A DNA stretch of 64,000 bases from Vanrija pseudolonga. Lineage: Eukaryota; Basidiomycota; Tremellomycetes; Trichosporonales; Trichosporonaceae. Both the position numbers and the translations under genes were made by a program. The stretch lies in the NCBI RefSeq assembly GCF_020906515.1, contig NC_085853.1, positions 744,001 to 808,000 on the forward strand, given 5' to 3'. Below are positions 22,209 to 36,400 of the stretch, piece by piece. The notes below the pieces were generated by a model. It ran no database searches. It worked only from the letters and a program-made list of their open reading frames with translations, and was not told the origin of the DNA. Numbering within the stretch: the first letter of the stretch is position 1; the number at the start of each line of letters is the position of its first letter.

Positions 22209-24054
22209 ATGGATACAGAGGCACCATCAAACCAATGGCGGTTCGCCCAGTGTTTTGGAGACAAAGGGGAGGTGGAAGACATTACTGAAGGTTGGTCTGC
22301 GCGTTCACTCTGTCTCGGGGCCATCCCTACCTTTTAATCGCTGTGCTGACTTGTCGTTTCAGCCGACATCATCTCCACTGTCGAGTTTGACCACACTGGT
22401 GATTACTTGGCCACTGGAGACAAGGGCGGCCGCGTTGTCCTTTTCGAACGCAACGAGCAGGTATGTCTGTGCTGCAACTCGTAGTGCGTGCCTCGACACA
22501 AAGCTAACACCTCCAGAAAAAGGGATGCGAGTACAAGTTTTACACCGAGGTGGGTTGATCACAGCTGGCCTCTCCTACCCAGCAAACTTGCGATGGAAGT
22601 CGATCGGCCATCCTAACATCTGCACAGTTCCAGTCGCACGAGCCCGAGTTTGACTACCTCAAGTCACTCGAGATCGAGGAAAAGATCAACCGCATCCGAT
22701 GGTGCAAAAGGCAAAATGCTGCTCACTTCCTGCTGAGCACTAACGGTGGGTCGTAAATGCGAGGTGGTGCTAACATGGGCAGACAAGACTATCAAGCTGT
22801 GGAAGGTGTTCGACAAGCAGATCAAGGTGGTTGCGGAGAACAACCATTCCGAGGGTTATGGCTCCAGCGGGCCTGTTCCGAACCAGCAGCTGCTTCGCCT
22901 CCCTCGCATGTCCACGCACGACACTATCACTGCCGCTGTTCCTCGCAAGGTTTACGCCAACGCACACGCCTATCATATCAACTCGATCTCTGTCAACTCG
23001 GACGGAGAGACCTACATTTCGGCCGATGACCTGCGCATCAACCTCTGGAACCTCGATATCAGTGACCAGAGTTTCAGTCAGTCCACCGCTTGTCGTACGA
23101 ACTCGAGTTGACACGGTGCAGACATTGTTGACATCAAGCCTGTCAACATGGAGGAGCTAACCGAGGTCATTACTGCTGCCGAGTTCCACCCCATTCACTG
23201 CAACCTCTTCATGTACTCGAGCTCGAAGGGTACCATCAAGCTCGCCGACATGAGAGAGTCGGCTCTCTGCGATCAACACGCGAAGCGTAAGCGTCTTGGT
23301 GTCGGCCTTACTGACAGCCAACAGTGTTCGAGGAAGAGGAGGACCCTTCGCAGAAGTCGTTCTTTTCTGAGATCATCTCCTCCATCTCCGATGTCAAGTT
23401 CTCCCAGGATGGACGGTACATTCTGTCCAGGGATTACTTGACACTAAAGATCTGGGACATCGCCATGGAGAACAAGCCAGTGAAGACGATCAACATCCAC
23501 GACCACCTGCGCCAGAAGCTGTGCGATCTCTACGAGAACGACTGCATCTTCGACAAGTTTGAGTGCACATTCAGCGGCGATGGCCAGTGAGTCCGCCCGT
23601 TGTTGTCCCTATCAGTGATGTCGAGCCTGACAATATACCCAGACATGTGATGACTGGCTCGTACCACAACTACTTCCGCATCTACGACGTCAATGGTGAC
23701 AACGACGTTGTCCTTCAAGCGGACAAGTCTGCTTTCAAGGCTAAGAAGATTGGTGGCGCCCGTGGCAAGGTTCCTGGCAAGAAGGAGGGTTTGCAGACTG
23801 AGGGCATCGACTTTGCGAAGAAGATCGTACGTGGCTTGGCCTTCGAGCCCAGTGCCTTGCTAACGCAACCACAGCTTCATGGCAGTTGGCATCCTCGGGA
23901 AAACACGATTGCTGTACGTTACGACCCACTTGATTACAGGACCAATGCTGACACCTTCCTAGATTGCAGCTACAAACAATCTGTTGGTGGCCCCTTGCGG
24001 ACGTGAGAGATTCAGGCTAACTGGTACAGATTCCTTTACTCGACCCTCTCATAA
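22209..24054 (+). CDS. CDC55: PP2A regulatory B subunit (Cdc55/PPP2R2), WD40
   Basis: B/PR55 subunit that directs protein phosphatase 2A in mitotic entry, exit and checkpoint control. Eleven exons: 22209-22290, 22363-22460, 22517-22549, 22628-22745, 22783-23076, 23122-23286, 23325-23586, 23643-23826, 23875-23913, 23963-23982 (20 nt) and 24030-24054 (25 nt), giving 439 residues. It is a seven-bladed propeller with family landmarks: [67 protein letters not shown] and [13 protein letters not shown]. The last exons read IAATNNLFLYSTLS, matching the conserved C-terminus, and show that the final donor is GTTGGT after AACAATCT. Identity is firm. Confidence 0.95.
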
Positions 24055-24585
24055 GCATCTCCCATTACCGTCACGATACCCCGGTCCACTATCTCCCGCA
24101 TTTCTGCCATGTTCGGGATCGCCAATGTCCCGCTCACCCTTCGCACAACTCCACTACCCTTTCTCGGTCGCTCCGCCCTTATTATTTGGTCATTGCACCA
24201 AGCGACCATATTCCCCGTCTCCCCAATCCCCCACAACAACATCCAAACCCCCGTCGCTCCCCCCATCCCCGACACAAGCTCCTATGACTCCTGTTGGCTC
24301 CCTCACTCTGCAGCATGTCGATGAGGGCCAGAGGCATGATTGTGTTGGACCTGCAACAACAAGAAAACCCATCCGCCGCCGCCGTTGGCGCAACGTCATC
24401 ATCCCCCTAGCAGCTTGGTCTCTTTTATTACATTAGATTTCACCATTACGTCCCCGAGGATTTCGCGACGTCCTACTGGGGCGTCGTCTAGGTATTGAGG
24501 GTCGCGCGGACGATGATCCACCCTCTAACGGTGTAGAGAGAACAGAACAGACAGAAGAAGCCGTGATGAAACAAGTGTAGTAGAA

Positions 24586-24621
24586 GTGGTGGTGGTGGTG
24601 GTGGTGGTGGTGGTGGTGGTG
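24586..24621. repeat. GTG trinucleotide microsatellite
   Basis: Twelve uninterrupted GTG units. Read on the minus strand they give a His run, which accounts for apparent His-rich frames here; these are not genes. Confidence 0.95.
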
Positions 24622-25038
24622 CACTATGGTTGGAATTTGCTTCCGTCGGCCATGTCTGGCTGGCGTGGGCGGGGCCAGTGAATGTAAACAAAGGCTGATG
24701 GAGTCACGTGACGCAAGATGGACCTAGTCGCGCCTGCTCTTTCGACACGAATGCACAGTGACCGGCCACCACCCACCCAGGCCAGGCCAGGCCACTGTCA
24801 CATCCCCTGTTTTGAACATTCAACCCCAACAACATTGACACCAACATCCCGCAGCATCCCACCACGGCCACCACCACACACACTCGACAACAACGACAAC
24901 AACACCCTACTCTAACCGACTCGACTTACTCGACCTTGTACCACAATTTCGACGGCAAACCTGGCCCTGTGGACGTAAACACACCGGGGAGTGCACACCG
25001 ATCCTCACCTCTTCGTCGCCCATTCACCTTCACCGGGT

Positions 25039-25077
25039 ATGGTCAAACGTCGACTGCTCCTCGCAAGACTCGCATAA
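25039..25077 (+). promoter_or_regulatory. 12-codon uORF before MPS1
   Basis: ATG at 25039 opens the peptide MVKRRLLLARLA and stops at 25077, 34 bp before the MPS1 start codon at 25112. Its length and spacing are compatible with ribosome reinitiation or repression of MPS1. Whether it lies inside the mRNA leader cannot be read from the sequence. Confidence 0.45.
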
Positions 25078-25111
25078 CGTCAAGATCGCAGCAGCCGCAG
25101 CCTTCCCACCA

Positions 25112-27843
25112 ATGATGACACAAGCATCTCCATCGACCCCTATAGCCGTAAACGGCATGGGTGGTCAAGCCCTTGGAAAACCCATCTGGGACAATGAAGG
25201 CGACGAAGACGAGTCGTTCGAGGTCCAAGTCCCAGACTTCCACTTTGACTGGGGAGTGGAAGACCCCTCGTCTGCATCCAAGAACAACTCCGAGTCCTCG
25301 GGTGGCGCGCGCAGCACACACGTAACCCAACACTCGCTGTCATCGCTGGCCCAGGCGTCCCCCTCCAACGTCTCCTCATCGTCCTCAAATCGCTTCCTCA
25401 CCCGTGTTGCTGATCACTCGATCTCGTCCGCATCATCGGCTCTCCCCACTCCTCCTCATACGGGCACAAGTGTCTTGGGAGGTCTGGGACGAAGGACCGA
25501 TCAAATCTCAACCCTGGCCAGCGTAGACGACATTGACATGGACCGCCCAGACCGCCCACTCCGCACACTTCCGGGTCGCAGCTTCCAAAGGGTGGTGTCC
25601 GCCCCAGTAAGCAGTGCCAAAGCGATCGATGAAGGGGTGCAAGTGGTGAGCCTCTCGCGCTGTGGAATGTAACTCACCAAACAGCCACGCATCGCGGACG
25701 ATGGTTCGAAGGCCACTCTGCGTTCGAATATGGTCACGCCTGGTTTATCTCAGCGAACATTGGCCACTACTGCCAATTCGACAGCTCGACGCATTGCAGG
25801 GCTGTCGCGATTCGGTGGCCCAGCCCGAAGAGGCGTTGCTGCTCCTCAACCCGAGTTTCAGGAGGAGCAGGAGACTGCGGGCGCGGAGTTGGCAGGTGAG
25901 CTCACGCATGTTGATGCAATCTTCTGATTCTAACGTGTAGCAGCATCGCCTGAACGCCAAGACGACGGAACATTGCAGTCGGCAGCAGAAACACCCAACT
26001 CCACTGTCGCATCGTCCACCATACGTGGGTACGGTGCTGCTACACCGCCTGCTCGCCCAGAGGCACAAGGTATGATCTTTAGGGACGGGCGGCCGGATTC
26101 TCTTCAATTGGGCCAGTCTCCTCAGCTCCGACCACGATCACCGGTGGCGATAAAGTCACCAGTACCTCTGCAGGTCTCAGGGAGGGAGAATCAGCCACAG
26201 GCCTCGACTCACCAGGACCTGATCCCCAAGAGCTCGGGCACGCCGAAGAGGCGCGACTTCGGGGTTCCGAGTCATCAACGCGTTGATCACCCCCGACCAG
26301 ATAAACACATCGTTGAGGCGGAGCTTAGGCATCCGCTACGCGCTACACGACCGGCTCCGGTTCAGCCACAGCCCACCACAGGGGCCAGAGTCTCGTCTTG
26401 GTCCGGGCAACCTTCCCCTCGGGCGGAGGTTCAGCCACTTCCGGCCCCGCAGCCTCTACCGCAGGCCGTGCGACGATCGTTCGTAGTAAGTGGAAACCTA
26501 AGCAGCCCCCGGGTGTCTCTGACTTGGTATCCAGGTCAATCATGCTCCGTACGAGCGTCTTGGCCTCCTTGGAAAGGGTGGCTCATCCAAAGTGTACTCA
26601 GTGCTCTGCCCAACGAAGCGCGCTGTTTTCGCTTTGAAGCGAGTGTCTCTGGAACACGCCGATCCTGAAACGTACCAAAGCTATACCAACGAGATCGAGC
26701 TTCTGCGCCGCCTACGTGGACATGACCGTATCATTCAACTTATCGACCATCAAATTACCTTCAGCGAGGGAAATCGGCCCAGGACTCTTCTGATGGTACG
26801 GACCTTAGTCTGGAGACGACTGCTAACTGTCCAGGTTATGGAATGTGGCGAGATTGATTTTGCGGCCCTTCTGGATGATCAGCGAGGCAAGCCGTTGAAT
26901 CTGAACTTCGTCGGCCTCTATTGGCAGCAAGTGAGCAGAGATTGCCCTGGACATATGCTGAAGCCCTACACAGATGCTGGAGGCAGTTCACGCAGTCCAT
27001 GCTGAAAACGTTGTTCACACGGACCTCAAGCCTGCCAACTTTGTTCTCGTGAAGGGCCGTCTGAAGATCATCGACTTCGGAATCGCGAAGGCTATCGCAA
27101 ACGACACCGTCAACATTCAGCGGGAGCAGCAGGTGAGCATCCAGCCAATGCAATCAATACTAATGCTGCAGATTGGCACAGTCAACTACATGTCACCTGA
27201 GGCCATCCAACGCATGAACAACCAGAAGGTGCTCAAGGTATGTACCGAATCAAAGCCTGCTCATGCTAACCCGGCTAGCTGTCATATCCCAGCGACGTCT
27301 GGTCGCTTGGTTGCATCCTGTATCAGATGATCTACGGCAGCCCGCCCTTCCATCACATTACAGCTGGGCCCCTTGCCAAGATGAACGCTATTGCGGACCC
27401 CTCATATCGCATAACGTATCCCCCAACGGCCATCGCAAAGACGTCGAGTTTACCGGGACAACCGTCGCCCACGTCCGTACCGGTCGTTGTACCCACGACA
27501 GCAATCTCTACCATGCGCAGCTGTCTGGCATACAACAAGGACAACCGTTTAACGATCCCGAAGCTACTCCAGCATGACTTCTTAACACGAAATGGTGAGG
27601 TATGCAGCAAGGGCGTGAACTGATGGCAGAACCCACCGTCCCAAGCCTCCCACCAAACTCGACTTCAATAACAGAAAGTCAAATGGCCATGCTTGTCAAC
27701 TTTGTTCTCCGCGAGAATGGTCTGCCCACGTTAGCCGGTAATGACCGGACGGCAGAGGTGGGTGTCCAAGCCGCAATGGCTGCTAACGCGACCAGGATCT
27801 GTTCTCTCAACTGCAGTCGCAAAACGCATTGTCTCAATCATAG
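25112..27843 (+). CDS. MPS1: MPS1/TTK dual-specificity spindle checkpoint kinase
   Basis: Kinase that starts the spindle assembly checkpoint at kinetochores and, in yeasts, spindle-pole duplication. Ten exons: 25112-25645, 25685-25895, 25941-26485, 26535-26795, 26835-26930, 26974-27132, 27172-27237, 27279-27594, 27630-27757 and 27796-27843, totalling 787 residues. The first ~430 residues are Ser/Pro-rich and disordered. The kinase domain spans about 435-700: [14 protein letters not shown] loop, FALKRV lysine, [12 protein letters not shown] catalytic loop, DFG, and [12 protein letters not shown] activation segment, which together are diagnostic for Mps1. The last two exons add a short tail ending [12 protein letters not shown] 12-codon uORF precedes the start. 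Confidence 0.94.
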
Positions 27844-28178
27844 TAACGACGAATCAACGGCACGGCACAACGACACGGCGTGGTCGCGAGTGCCATTTAT
27901 ATTGCACTATAGTAGCCTGTTCATTGTACCCAATGCATACGGCGGTGATTAGACAGGATATGTGGACATGGCGGCGGTCGTCCATCGTAGTGAGGGGGGG
28001 CATAGGTACACCAGAAGAGTTAGTCCAAGGTGGTGTCAAAGTCTCCATGAGGAAGTTATCCGCAGCCGCCCGCCCATCTCATACATATACATCTTCACCA
28101 GTTGTGTCGCCCATGATATGCTGCGTACTATGCTGCGTGCGCAGCTGGTCTAGCTGCGGAACCCAAGAGACCATCGCA

Positions 28179-28838
28179 CTATGCCGCTGGGGGTGCAGGC
28201 AAAGGGCGATGCGGGGAGAAACCACTGTTGTCCTGTTCTGGCGATCGCCTTGGCGACGCCGCGGCGGGTGGTAAGAGGTGTCCGTCGGCCGAGAGTAATG
28301 GGAAGTGGAAGCGCTCGGAGGTCGGTTGAGAATAGTGTGAGTGCGAGCTGTCTGACAGGGCAGCCTCCTGCTCCAGATAATCCGCCGTGACCGAGGCAGG
28401 CGATGACGGGGCCGAGGGGGAGAAGAACGAGGCGGGCGACTGCGACCTCCCGACCGTGATGAGCGGGGCCCGCGCCGTCATGGGCTCTTGTGCTTTCCGG
28501 GCCTTGATGCTCTTCCTGTACCACCTTCCCGTGGCGAGCCCGACCGTGACGAGGAGAATGAGCGCGCCTGAGAGAGAGGAAGAGCGCGTTAGCCACGCTG
28601 CAACCGACAGTGCTGCTCTTCCAACCACGACCCACATAGTCCAAGACCAGCACCGATGGTGGTGCGGTCCCCGCTCGTCAGTGTGGTGCACACATTGCCG
28701 TCCGAGTCAAAGGCAGAGCCTCCCTGCGGAGCATGAGTCGTCCGTCTGATGTTGGCACATGAGCAACTTACGCCGCAGGATCGTTTGGAAGGTAGCCACA
28801 TGGTGATGGAGGTAGCTGGAGAACCGTCGGACCGTTGT
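28179..28838 (-). CDS. Putative single-pass membrane protein with Pro/Ser-rich tail (5' end unclear)
   Basis: The 3' exon encodes a hydrophobic segment (ALILLVTVGLATG) followed at once by basic RWYRKSIKARK, a stop-transfer pattern, then a Ser/Pro-rich cytoplasmic tail (QSPASFFSPSAPSSPASV; PRRSPEQDNSGF) ending at 28179. Upstream, GTGGGT donor and CTCTCAG acceptor join it to an exon coding GSAFDSDGNVCTTLTSGDR, which looks extracellular. A further exon near 28766-28838 may be connected by a GTAAGT donor. I cannot fix the start codon or signal peptide: further upstream is the GA-rich repeat tract. No family is recognised. Such type I proteins with a disordered tail are frequent in Tremellomycetes. 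Confidence 0.45.
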
Positions 28839-30954
28839 CTGAGATGAGTGTTTGGATGACAACAAAGCCAAGAAGACGTTGCTCTTTCCTTCGTCCGGTG
28901 TGTTGTTACTCGCGCCGCGACTCTGCAGCATACCTCCCTCTGCAGCCCGCACGCCAATGTCCAGTGTCCCTCCCTCTCCAGCCTGCAAGCCACGCCCAGA
29001 ATCCCTCTCCAGACCACGCAGCATTGCCCAGTGTCCTTCTCCAGCCCCCACCCCTCGTCGACAGCCGCGTCCCTCTTCAGCCCACGCCAGCGAAGTGTCC
29101 CTCTCCAGGCCATGTTGACCAGTCCTGAACGGTCAATAGTGTAGATGGCGGAGAACACACCCACATCAACAACAACTCGAGCGCCGCATCAGGGAACACC
29201 AGGAACCACCCATGTTGCTGGAACCTGACATGCCTCGTTCGACGCGTCGTGTCTTGGAGGATCTGGGTCGACTAGGTCTATTCAACGCGATACGTCGCGG
29301 GCGCCACAGGGAGCGAGTCCCTGCGACAACAATTTGGTCCCAAGCTTTAAGTTGGGGCCAATTGGTTATTCACTGGCTCTCTTTTCAGCCAAGAAGGCCT
29401 GGAGTTGGCAATGCATCCACGTTCACGGCCGACTCTAGGCGCACCTCCCTCTGCATACGCCCACGTTGCTGCTGGTTGTAGTGGGAGCGGTTGTTTGGTT
29501 CCACCACAACTACCACCCACCACCAGCAGCAGCAGCAGCAGCCGTGGTTACTGCGCAATCGGCATTTGAAGCTCCAAACAACGTGGCTCCATTCGCCGCA
29601 ATCCTCTGCCCGCTGGTGTTTTTCACTGAGCACAGCTCACTCGGACTCGGGATCGGGCTGCTTCTTGATGATGGCATGTGCTACGTCGTTGGAGCATAGC
29701 TGGGTGCTGCTTGCAAGGCGCACTTGCACGCGCCCGCAAAGAGTAAAGTGACAAAGCCAATGACGAGGTTCCACTCGACCGACTCGCGCCCGACTCGAGC
29801 GGCGAGCGGCGAGCGGCCGCTGTGTGCGGAAGGTGACGACACTGTCTCTGCGCCTCGGCGGCATTTTCGAGAGCCAAGATGCAAGAGCCGCATTCGCCCC
29901 CGCCAAATGCCCAGCGTCTGCCGTTTGCTGCAATATTTTCTTCGCACGGCGGTGTTCTGCAAGATGATTCGGTGCTGATAAGGGCGACCAAGGCCGTGGG
30001 GAACGGAGCCAATCTCGGCGATCCCCCGAAACACACACTCGCGGGTGGCTGTCATGTTGCCCGCGGTCGTAGCTCATCCATTGAGTGATACTCGCGACGC
30101 AAGTGCTGCACACTCGAGTCACACAGGGTTGTGCTGCGCCCGAGCGCCGGAGAGCACGCCGTCTAAAGGAAGGCATTTTCAAGGCAATGACGAAATTGGC
30201 GCTGTGCAGAAAGTGCACTATTACTGGTGACGTCGGAAGTCAGACATTGCCGCCCCCTCCTGTTGTCGTTTCAAGGGGGAATGGAGAGTGCTTGGGTCTT
30301 GTCTGCCAGTGTAAGCCGCCGCATACAAGTCAGCCGGTGCTGCAACAGCGCATGCTCAACATGTCAGCGTCGTCTGGCTCGACGAGATGGCTACGGTTAA
30401 CATGCCCAGTCGGTTTACCGGCGGCAGTTGCTGTGGAGCTCCAGCGGTGGCGCCGTTGCCGGCGGCAATGGCTCAAGAGTCTAGTCCACGTCATTTTTCT
30501 CGAGGGATTCCGTACGGCAGTGGCTCGCTGTCCAATCACAAGCGTGGATTACCCACTGTGGGCCAGGGGCCAAGGGATTGGGTGCGAGTGTCCACCAGAG
30601 TGACAGATTGGGGGTGCGCGCAGGAGGACTGGCGAGGTCATTCAGGGTCGTCGTGGGCGCGGCGCTGACAACGCAGCACGGTTGGTCCTTTCGGTTCCCA
30701 CCGCCCACGGTGTCGCGCCGCCCTGCCATGACAGCGCCCAGCTTCCATCCACCCACCCATCCACCCACCCACCGGCAAACCCCCCCAACCAACCCACCGA
30801 CTGCCCCCCCCCCCCTCCCCCCAATCTCTCTCCTGCCTCTCCCGCCCCACCCTGCCCACTTCTATATCATTCCTACTCGTTCTCTCTTTCTTTCACTTCA
30901 TCTCCTTCTCTCATCTCCCAAAAAACCAACCAACCCCCAACAACTAAACTCAAA
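28839..30954. other. Gene-poor spacer and GAPDH promoter
   Basis: No gene is firmly supported. 28920-29120 is an imperfect repeat of CCCTCTCCAG-type words about 30-40 bp apart. 29690-30220 has minus-strand frames with a hydrophobic segment (VEWNLVIGFVTLLFAGACK) that might be part of a small membrane protein, but I could not build a gene. The 200 bp before GAPDH is a strong fungal core promoter: ACCC/CCAC repeats, a C-run at about 30807-30823, TATATCA near 30862, a long CT-rich block, then A/C-rich leader to the ATG at 30955. Confidence 0.5.
30740..30954 (+). promoter_or_regulatory. GAPDH core promoter, CT-rich block and A/C leader
   Basis: CCACC repeats (30750-30775), a C-rich run, TATATCA near 30862, then about 60 bp of almost pure pyrimidine, then CAACAACTAAACTCAAA directly before the ATG. 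This architecture is typical of highly expressed fungal glycolytic genes, with transcription starting just after the pyrimidine block. Exact start sites are inferred. Confidence 0.6.
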
Positions 30955-32464
<1,510 letters not shown>

Positions 32465-33421
32465 GCGTGTGCGGTAGAGGCTTGGAGTTCATATTATGAA
32501 GTACTGAATGCAAAGTGTTTAGACGAGCGGTGCTGTGTAACTAAGCGCTCTATGCAGCGAAACGCCTGTCATGTCCATCTGCGGAGCAGCGCTTGCATCA
32601 CGACATCGGAACGGCCATGGGCGCTTTCGGATCGTCATGACACGTCGACACTTGAACGCGTCTGTGCAATACGCGATCTGTCAACCCTAACTTGGCCAAG
32701 GTAGACGCTGGACTTCCGGCAGCCCTTGAGGCAAGGCGGAACATGCACCGACGGCCTGCCCGTCTATGCACTCCGCACTCCGAAAGACGGAACATGGCCC
32801 GTGCCGCCATGCACGCCGCCGAGAAGCGGAACATGCAAGCTAGACCGCTTAACTGGACGCGCGGAGCATCACGGAGGTGGTGACGTTCCGGTCAAGTAGT
32901 AACCGTGGAGCCCCATCGGGGATCAGCGGTCCAACGACCGACCACCATACAATCAGTCAGTTGCCGATGCTCGGACAATCGCGGATCTACTGCTGCACTC
33001 GGATCAACACGGATCAACTTGTGCAGCGATCATGGAAGCAAGGTTATCAATGTCGGAGCAGCAGGGCAAGGGTCTGGTAAGGGAGACGATCACATGTTCA
33101 GGATGAAAGCAAATCTAAAGAGATCAACCTCGCGGCTCGTGTCGGGGAGGCACTTGGCGCATTTTGGGCGGGTTACACCCGCCGCCAGGTCACTGGCGAT
33201 GGTCTCCTGACCACGCGCAGCCTTAGACGGCATCGGGTCCTCAAGTATCGACTATCCAATGTGTATCCTCTCAGTGGGACACAGTGACTGCCGCCGAAGA
33301 ACCGAGTATCCTGCGGCGCCCAAGGACCAGCCCGTCATGGAACACAATAGCACAATGAGACGACGACCGCCGATGACCTCGGCTACATGCAAATGATATC
33401 TAAATAATGCGATGTGGGCTT
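32465..33421. other. Spacer GAPDH-BST1 with repeated CGGAACATG word
   Basis: The spacer between the GAPDH stop and the BST1 stop (convergent genes) is 957 bp. Three copies of CGGAACATG occur at about 32738, 32785 and 32826, each in a GC-rich context. No ORF with family resemblance, no tRNA and no clear repeat element was found; much of it is presumably 3' UTR and filler. Confidence 0.5.
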
Positions 33422-36400
33422 CTATGTTCCGTATCCGGAAAAGAGGCCAGACATTGTAATATACAGGACATTGACAAAAGGTTGGAGTAGCCACGGCCTG
33501 CGAGGCGCGACGACAAATCCGACGACGGCGAGGATGAGTGCCGCGGATGCAGCTGCCTGCAAGAGCCTGTTACTGTCAGCGAGTGCCAATACAGACGAAT
33601 GATACCTCGTGTTTGACGACAGCGGCCGCCCTATGCTAGACAATTCAACCAAAACAAGAAGTGGAAAGAAGGGGAGGAGAGCGTGATCCTCGCTGAACTG
33701 ATGTCTGTTGGTCACCCAAACGTTACGGCCCCAGACTGCGATAGCTGGAGCAAGCAAGGGAAGGATGAAGAACGTGACCAGGAGGGCGGAGACCTGGAGG
33801 TAGCTGCGGGGACTCTATGTGCAAGTAAGCTAGGTGCTGTGGCGCAAAGAGCATACCTGTTCACGCCCATGAGGCAACGTCAACACCAGTTGGACAACGA
33901 ACAACATGACGGATGCCATTCGGTAGGGGATAATGAACTTGACAAGAAGGCTGAGGAGCAGCCCTCCCCCAATGCGAGGCAGTACACTCCACCGCTTGCT
34001 GGTCGAGGGGCTGCCCAAGTAATCAGCATCTACCGACAACGACCCCGATGGCGGAACGTACGGCGTTTTGGAGGGGGAAGGTGAGAGCACTTTCCCACCA
34101 ACATTGAGGAGTTGCTCGAGGAGTAGCTCTCCTACCACGACAGCTCCGTACGACCAAAATGCGGCCACAAGTGAGAAAGGGGCGAGGTAGAGGTGAGTAA
34201 AGCCGAGGAGGAGCTCATGTCCTGGCAGGCCTGCCAACGACATCAGAGACTGCACAAGAGACAATGCCAAGGGGACGACCGTGCCCAAAGCCGCGTGTTG
34301 CTTCCATCGTCGACTGATGATCGCAGTGAGTGACGACCATCGTCCTGTACAGGTCAGTTAGGATGAGGTAGAGACATCTGAGGGCGACATACCTGAAGAT
34401 TGAGCCTCGTGCAATTGTTGGAACACCAAAATACCGACCCACCCGAGGCACCACCCGAGCATGGCAATCCTCAGGCGGAGCACTGCTTTGGCCAATGACG
34501 CGATTAAATCCAGCTTTACCGTTACTCGTTGAACAGGGCAGTCTGGATTCTGATAGATGCGAACATCAAGGCCCTGGGTGGATTGGCTGTGTCCAATAAA
34601 CGGAGCTCCGGAAATGTGCGAATGGATCACGACCGAGGAGTTACCAACGGGAAAGTATCGAGATTCGTATGAAGCTTGATATTCCCAGGAAGGAGGCTTC
34701 GATAGGTGCTGGATAACTGGTCTGTGGTCTGTATCGTCAGCATGGCCTACATATGTCGTGCTCTAGAGTCCCAATCACAACCCACTTGTGCAATAGCTCG
34801 TCCTCACATCCAGCCGCCACGCCAGAAGTGACGATACAACCGGTTTGTTGAAATGCAAGGTGGCATAAACCGGTACGTCGCCTCCTGGATTGAAGTCTAT
34901 GAATCAGCGGGGCGCTTCGCCTTATCAGACTTACCCCAACCCGATTTGACGTGCCGCCCTTCAAACCTTGGTCCTCCAGAAGCGAATAGCGTCCCAAAAG
35001 GTGTAGCCACATCCAAGTAGCCCAGGATGGGCAACACATCATGGACGATAATGGCCAGAGCGGATTCATCCGGGTAAACGCCTTCACCTTTCAATGGAAA
35101 GGGCAGGTCCTCATTCTTAACCCAAGGGATAGCCCTCACCGAAAGGTTAAGTCCTCGACATTGATCGTCCGCTTCACAGTACAGCACGTCGACGGGAGGC
35201 TGGGCTATTGTTCGAGGGGACGTATGATGTAGGCGGAGGATAATCGACATGTTTCGGGAGGTGACGGGGAGCTTCTCATGCTTCCAAGTCTCCTTCGCAG
35301 GCCATCCAGCACCGGTTGCGGCCACGGTGACCGAAGGCAGCATGGGTTCGAGAAGCCATCGCTTTGCAGCATCGAGCTTCGCCTCCCTCGAATCTGTGGC
35401 AGTCATGTCGAGCAAAGCTCGGGCAACCCTCCAGCGGACTTGAACACACCAAACCATGGCTTGGTGATCAACCCCGGTCCAGGCGCCTGGCATGCCTGTA
35501 GAAAAGCTTGCAAAGCCGCCATCGACACCAATCATGTGCTGGGACAAAGCACAGCTGTCAGACACGATCTGGGTATCGGAATCGCCTCCACAAATGGAGA
35601 CTAGGAGCGGCTGCTCTGATCCAGGCGTGGGGTTGTTGATTGTCGAGTATATCCTCTCCAGGTCGTAGTCGATTGCAACTGGGGGAAACTGATGTGGCGT
35701 AGACATCGTCACTATCGAATCAATGACATTTGAAGGCAGCTGAGAAGCGGCGAGACGTGAGGCGATCCCTCCCATCGAGTGTCCTAGGAGAACAACGCGA
35801 GTCGGCCTCTCATTTGTGGGGAGATGATGGTAGGACGACAGAATGTGAGGGACGATGGCCGCGATATAGTTCGCCTGATCGCGCAGAGTGGGTGCATGGA
35901 ATGCTGAGAAGTCTTCGTTGAAGTCGACTGCGGCAACATTAGCCGCGTCAAAGGTCATGACTCTCACTGCTGAAGAAATCAAGTGGCTTCGACCACACCT
36001 GACGGTCGGTCGCATCATCGCCATCGAACTGCCGCTCGGCCGACGACGCGATGGAGCGGACTTGGCCAAAGAACCCCGCGTTCCCTGGAACAAAGATGAC
36101 GGGCTGACCGGACGGCTGAGGGAGATAAGTCAGACCATGGCCAGACGGCATCTCAGCTTCATACCTTGTTTGACAGCGGCCAGGTCTCGCGGTAGAGGTA
36201 GACTTTGTATTTTGAATGGGACAATCCAGCATAGGTCTGTTCTTGAAAGTTGACCCACATGCGAGGCATTTCGCATCCCCATGCCCCAGAGACTTTCTGG
36301 TCCTCTGTGAAGGCCCAGAACGCGCCAAAGGTCAAGGCGCACCAAAGCAAGGTTATCCAGGTCATGGGTGAGGTCATGACGGTAGAGCCCAGCAGTTGAG

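Larger units (their letters stand above)
24055..25111. promoter_or_regulatory. Spacer CDC55-MPS1: 3' UTR, GTG repeat, E-box and uORF
   Basis: The left part is the CDC55 3' region (CT-rich, no gene). At 24586-24621 a GTG trinucleotide repeat of 12 units occurs. A TCACGTGA palindrome lies at 24704-24711, about 400 bp before MPS1, followed by CA/CAAC-rich DNA that is typical of the local 5' leaders. A 12-codon upstream ORF (25039-25077) precedes the MPS1 start. Nothing else is supported. Confidence 0.55.

Noticed and set aside
24433-24691. His-rich or Pro-rich small proteins
   Set aside because: Produced by the GTG microsatellite at 24586-24621.
29637-30218. Minus-strand frames with a hydrophobic segment VEWNLVIGFVTLLFAG
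   Set aside because: A small membrane protein is possible, but no convincing start, splice pattern or homologous motif could be assembled; kept only as a note.
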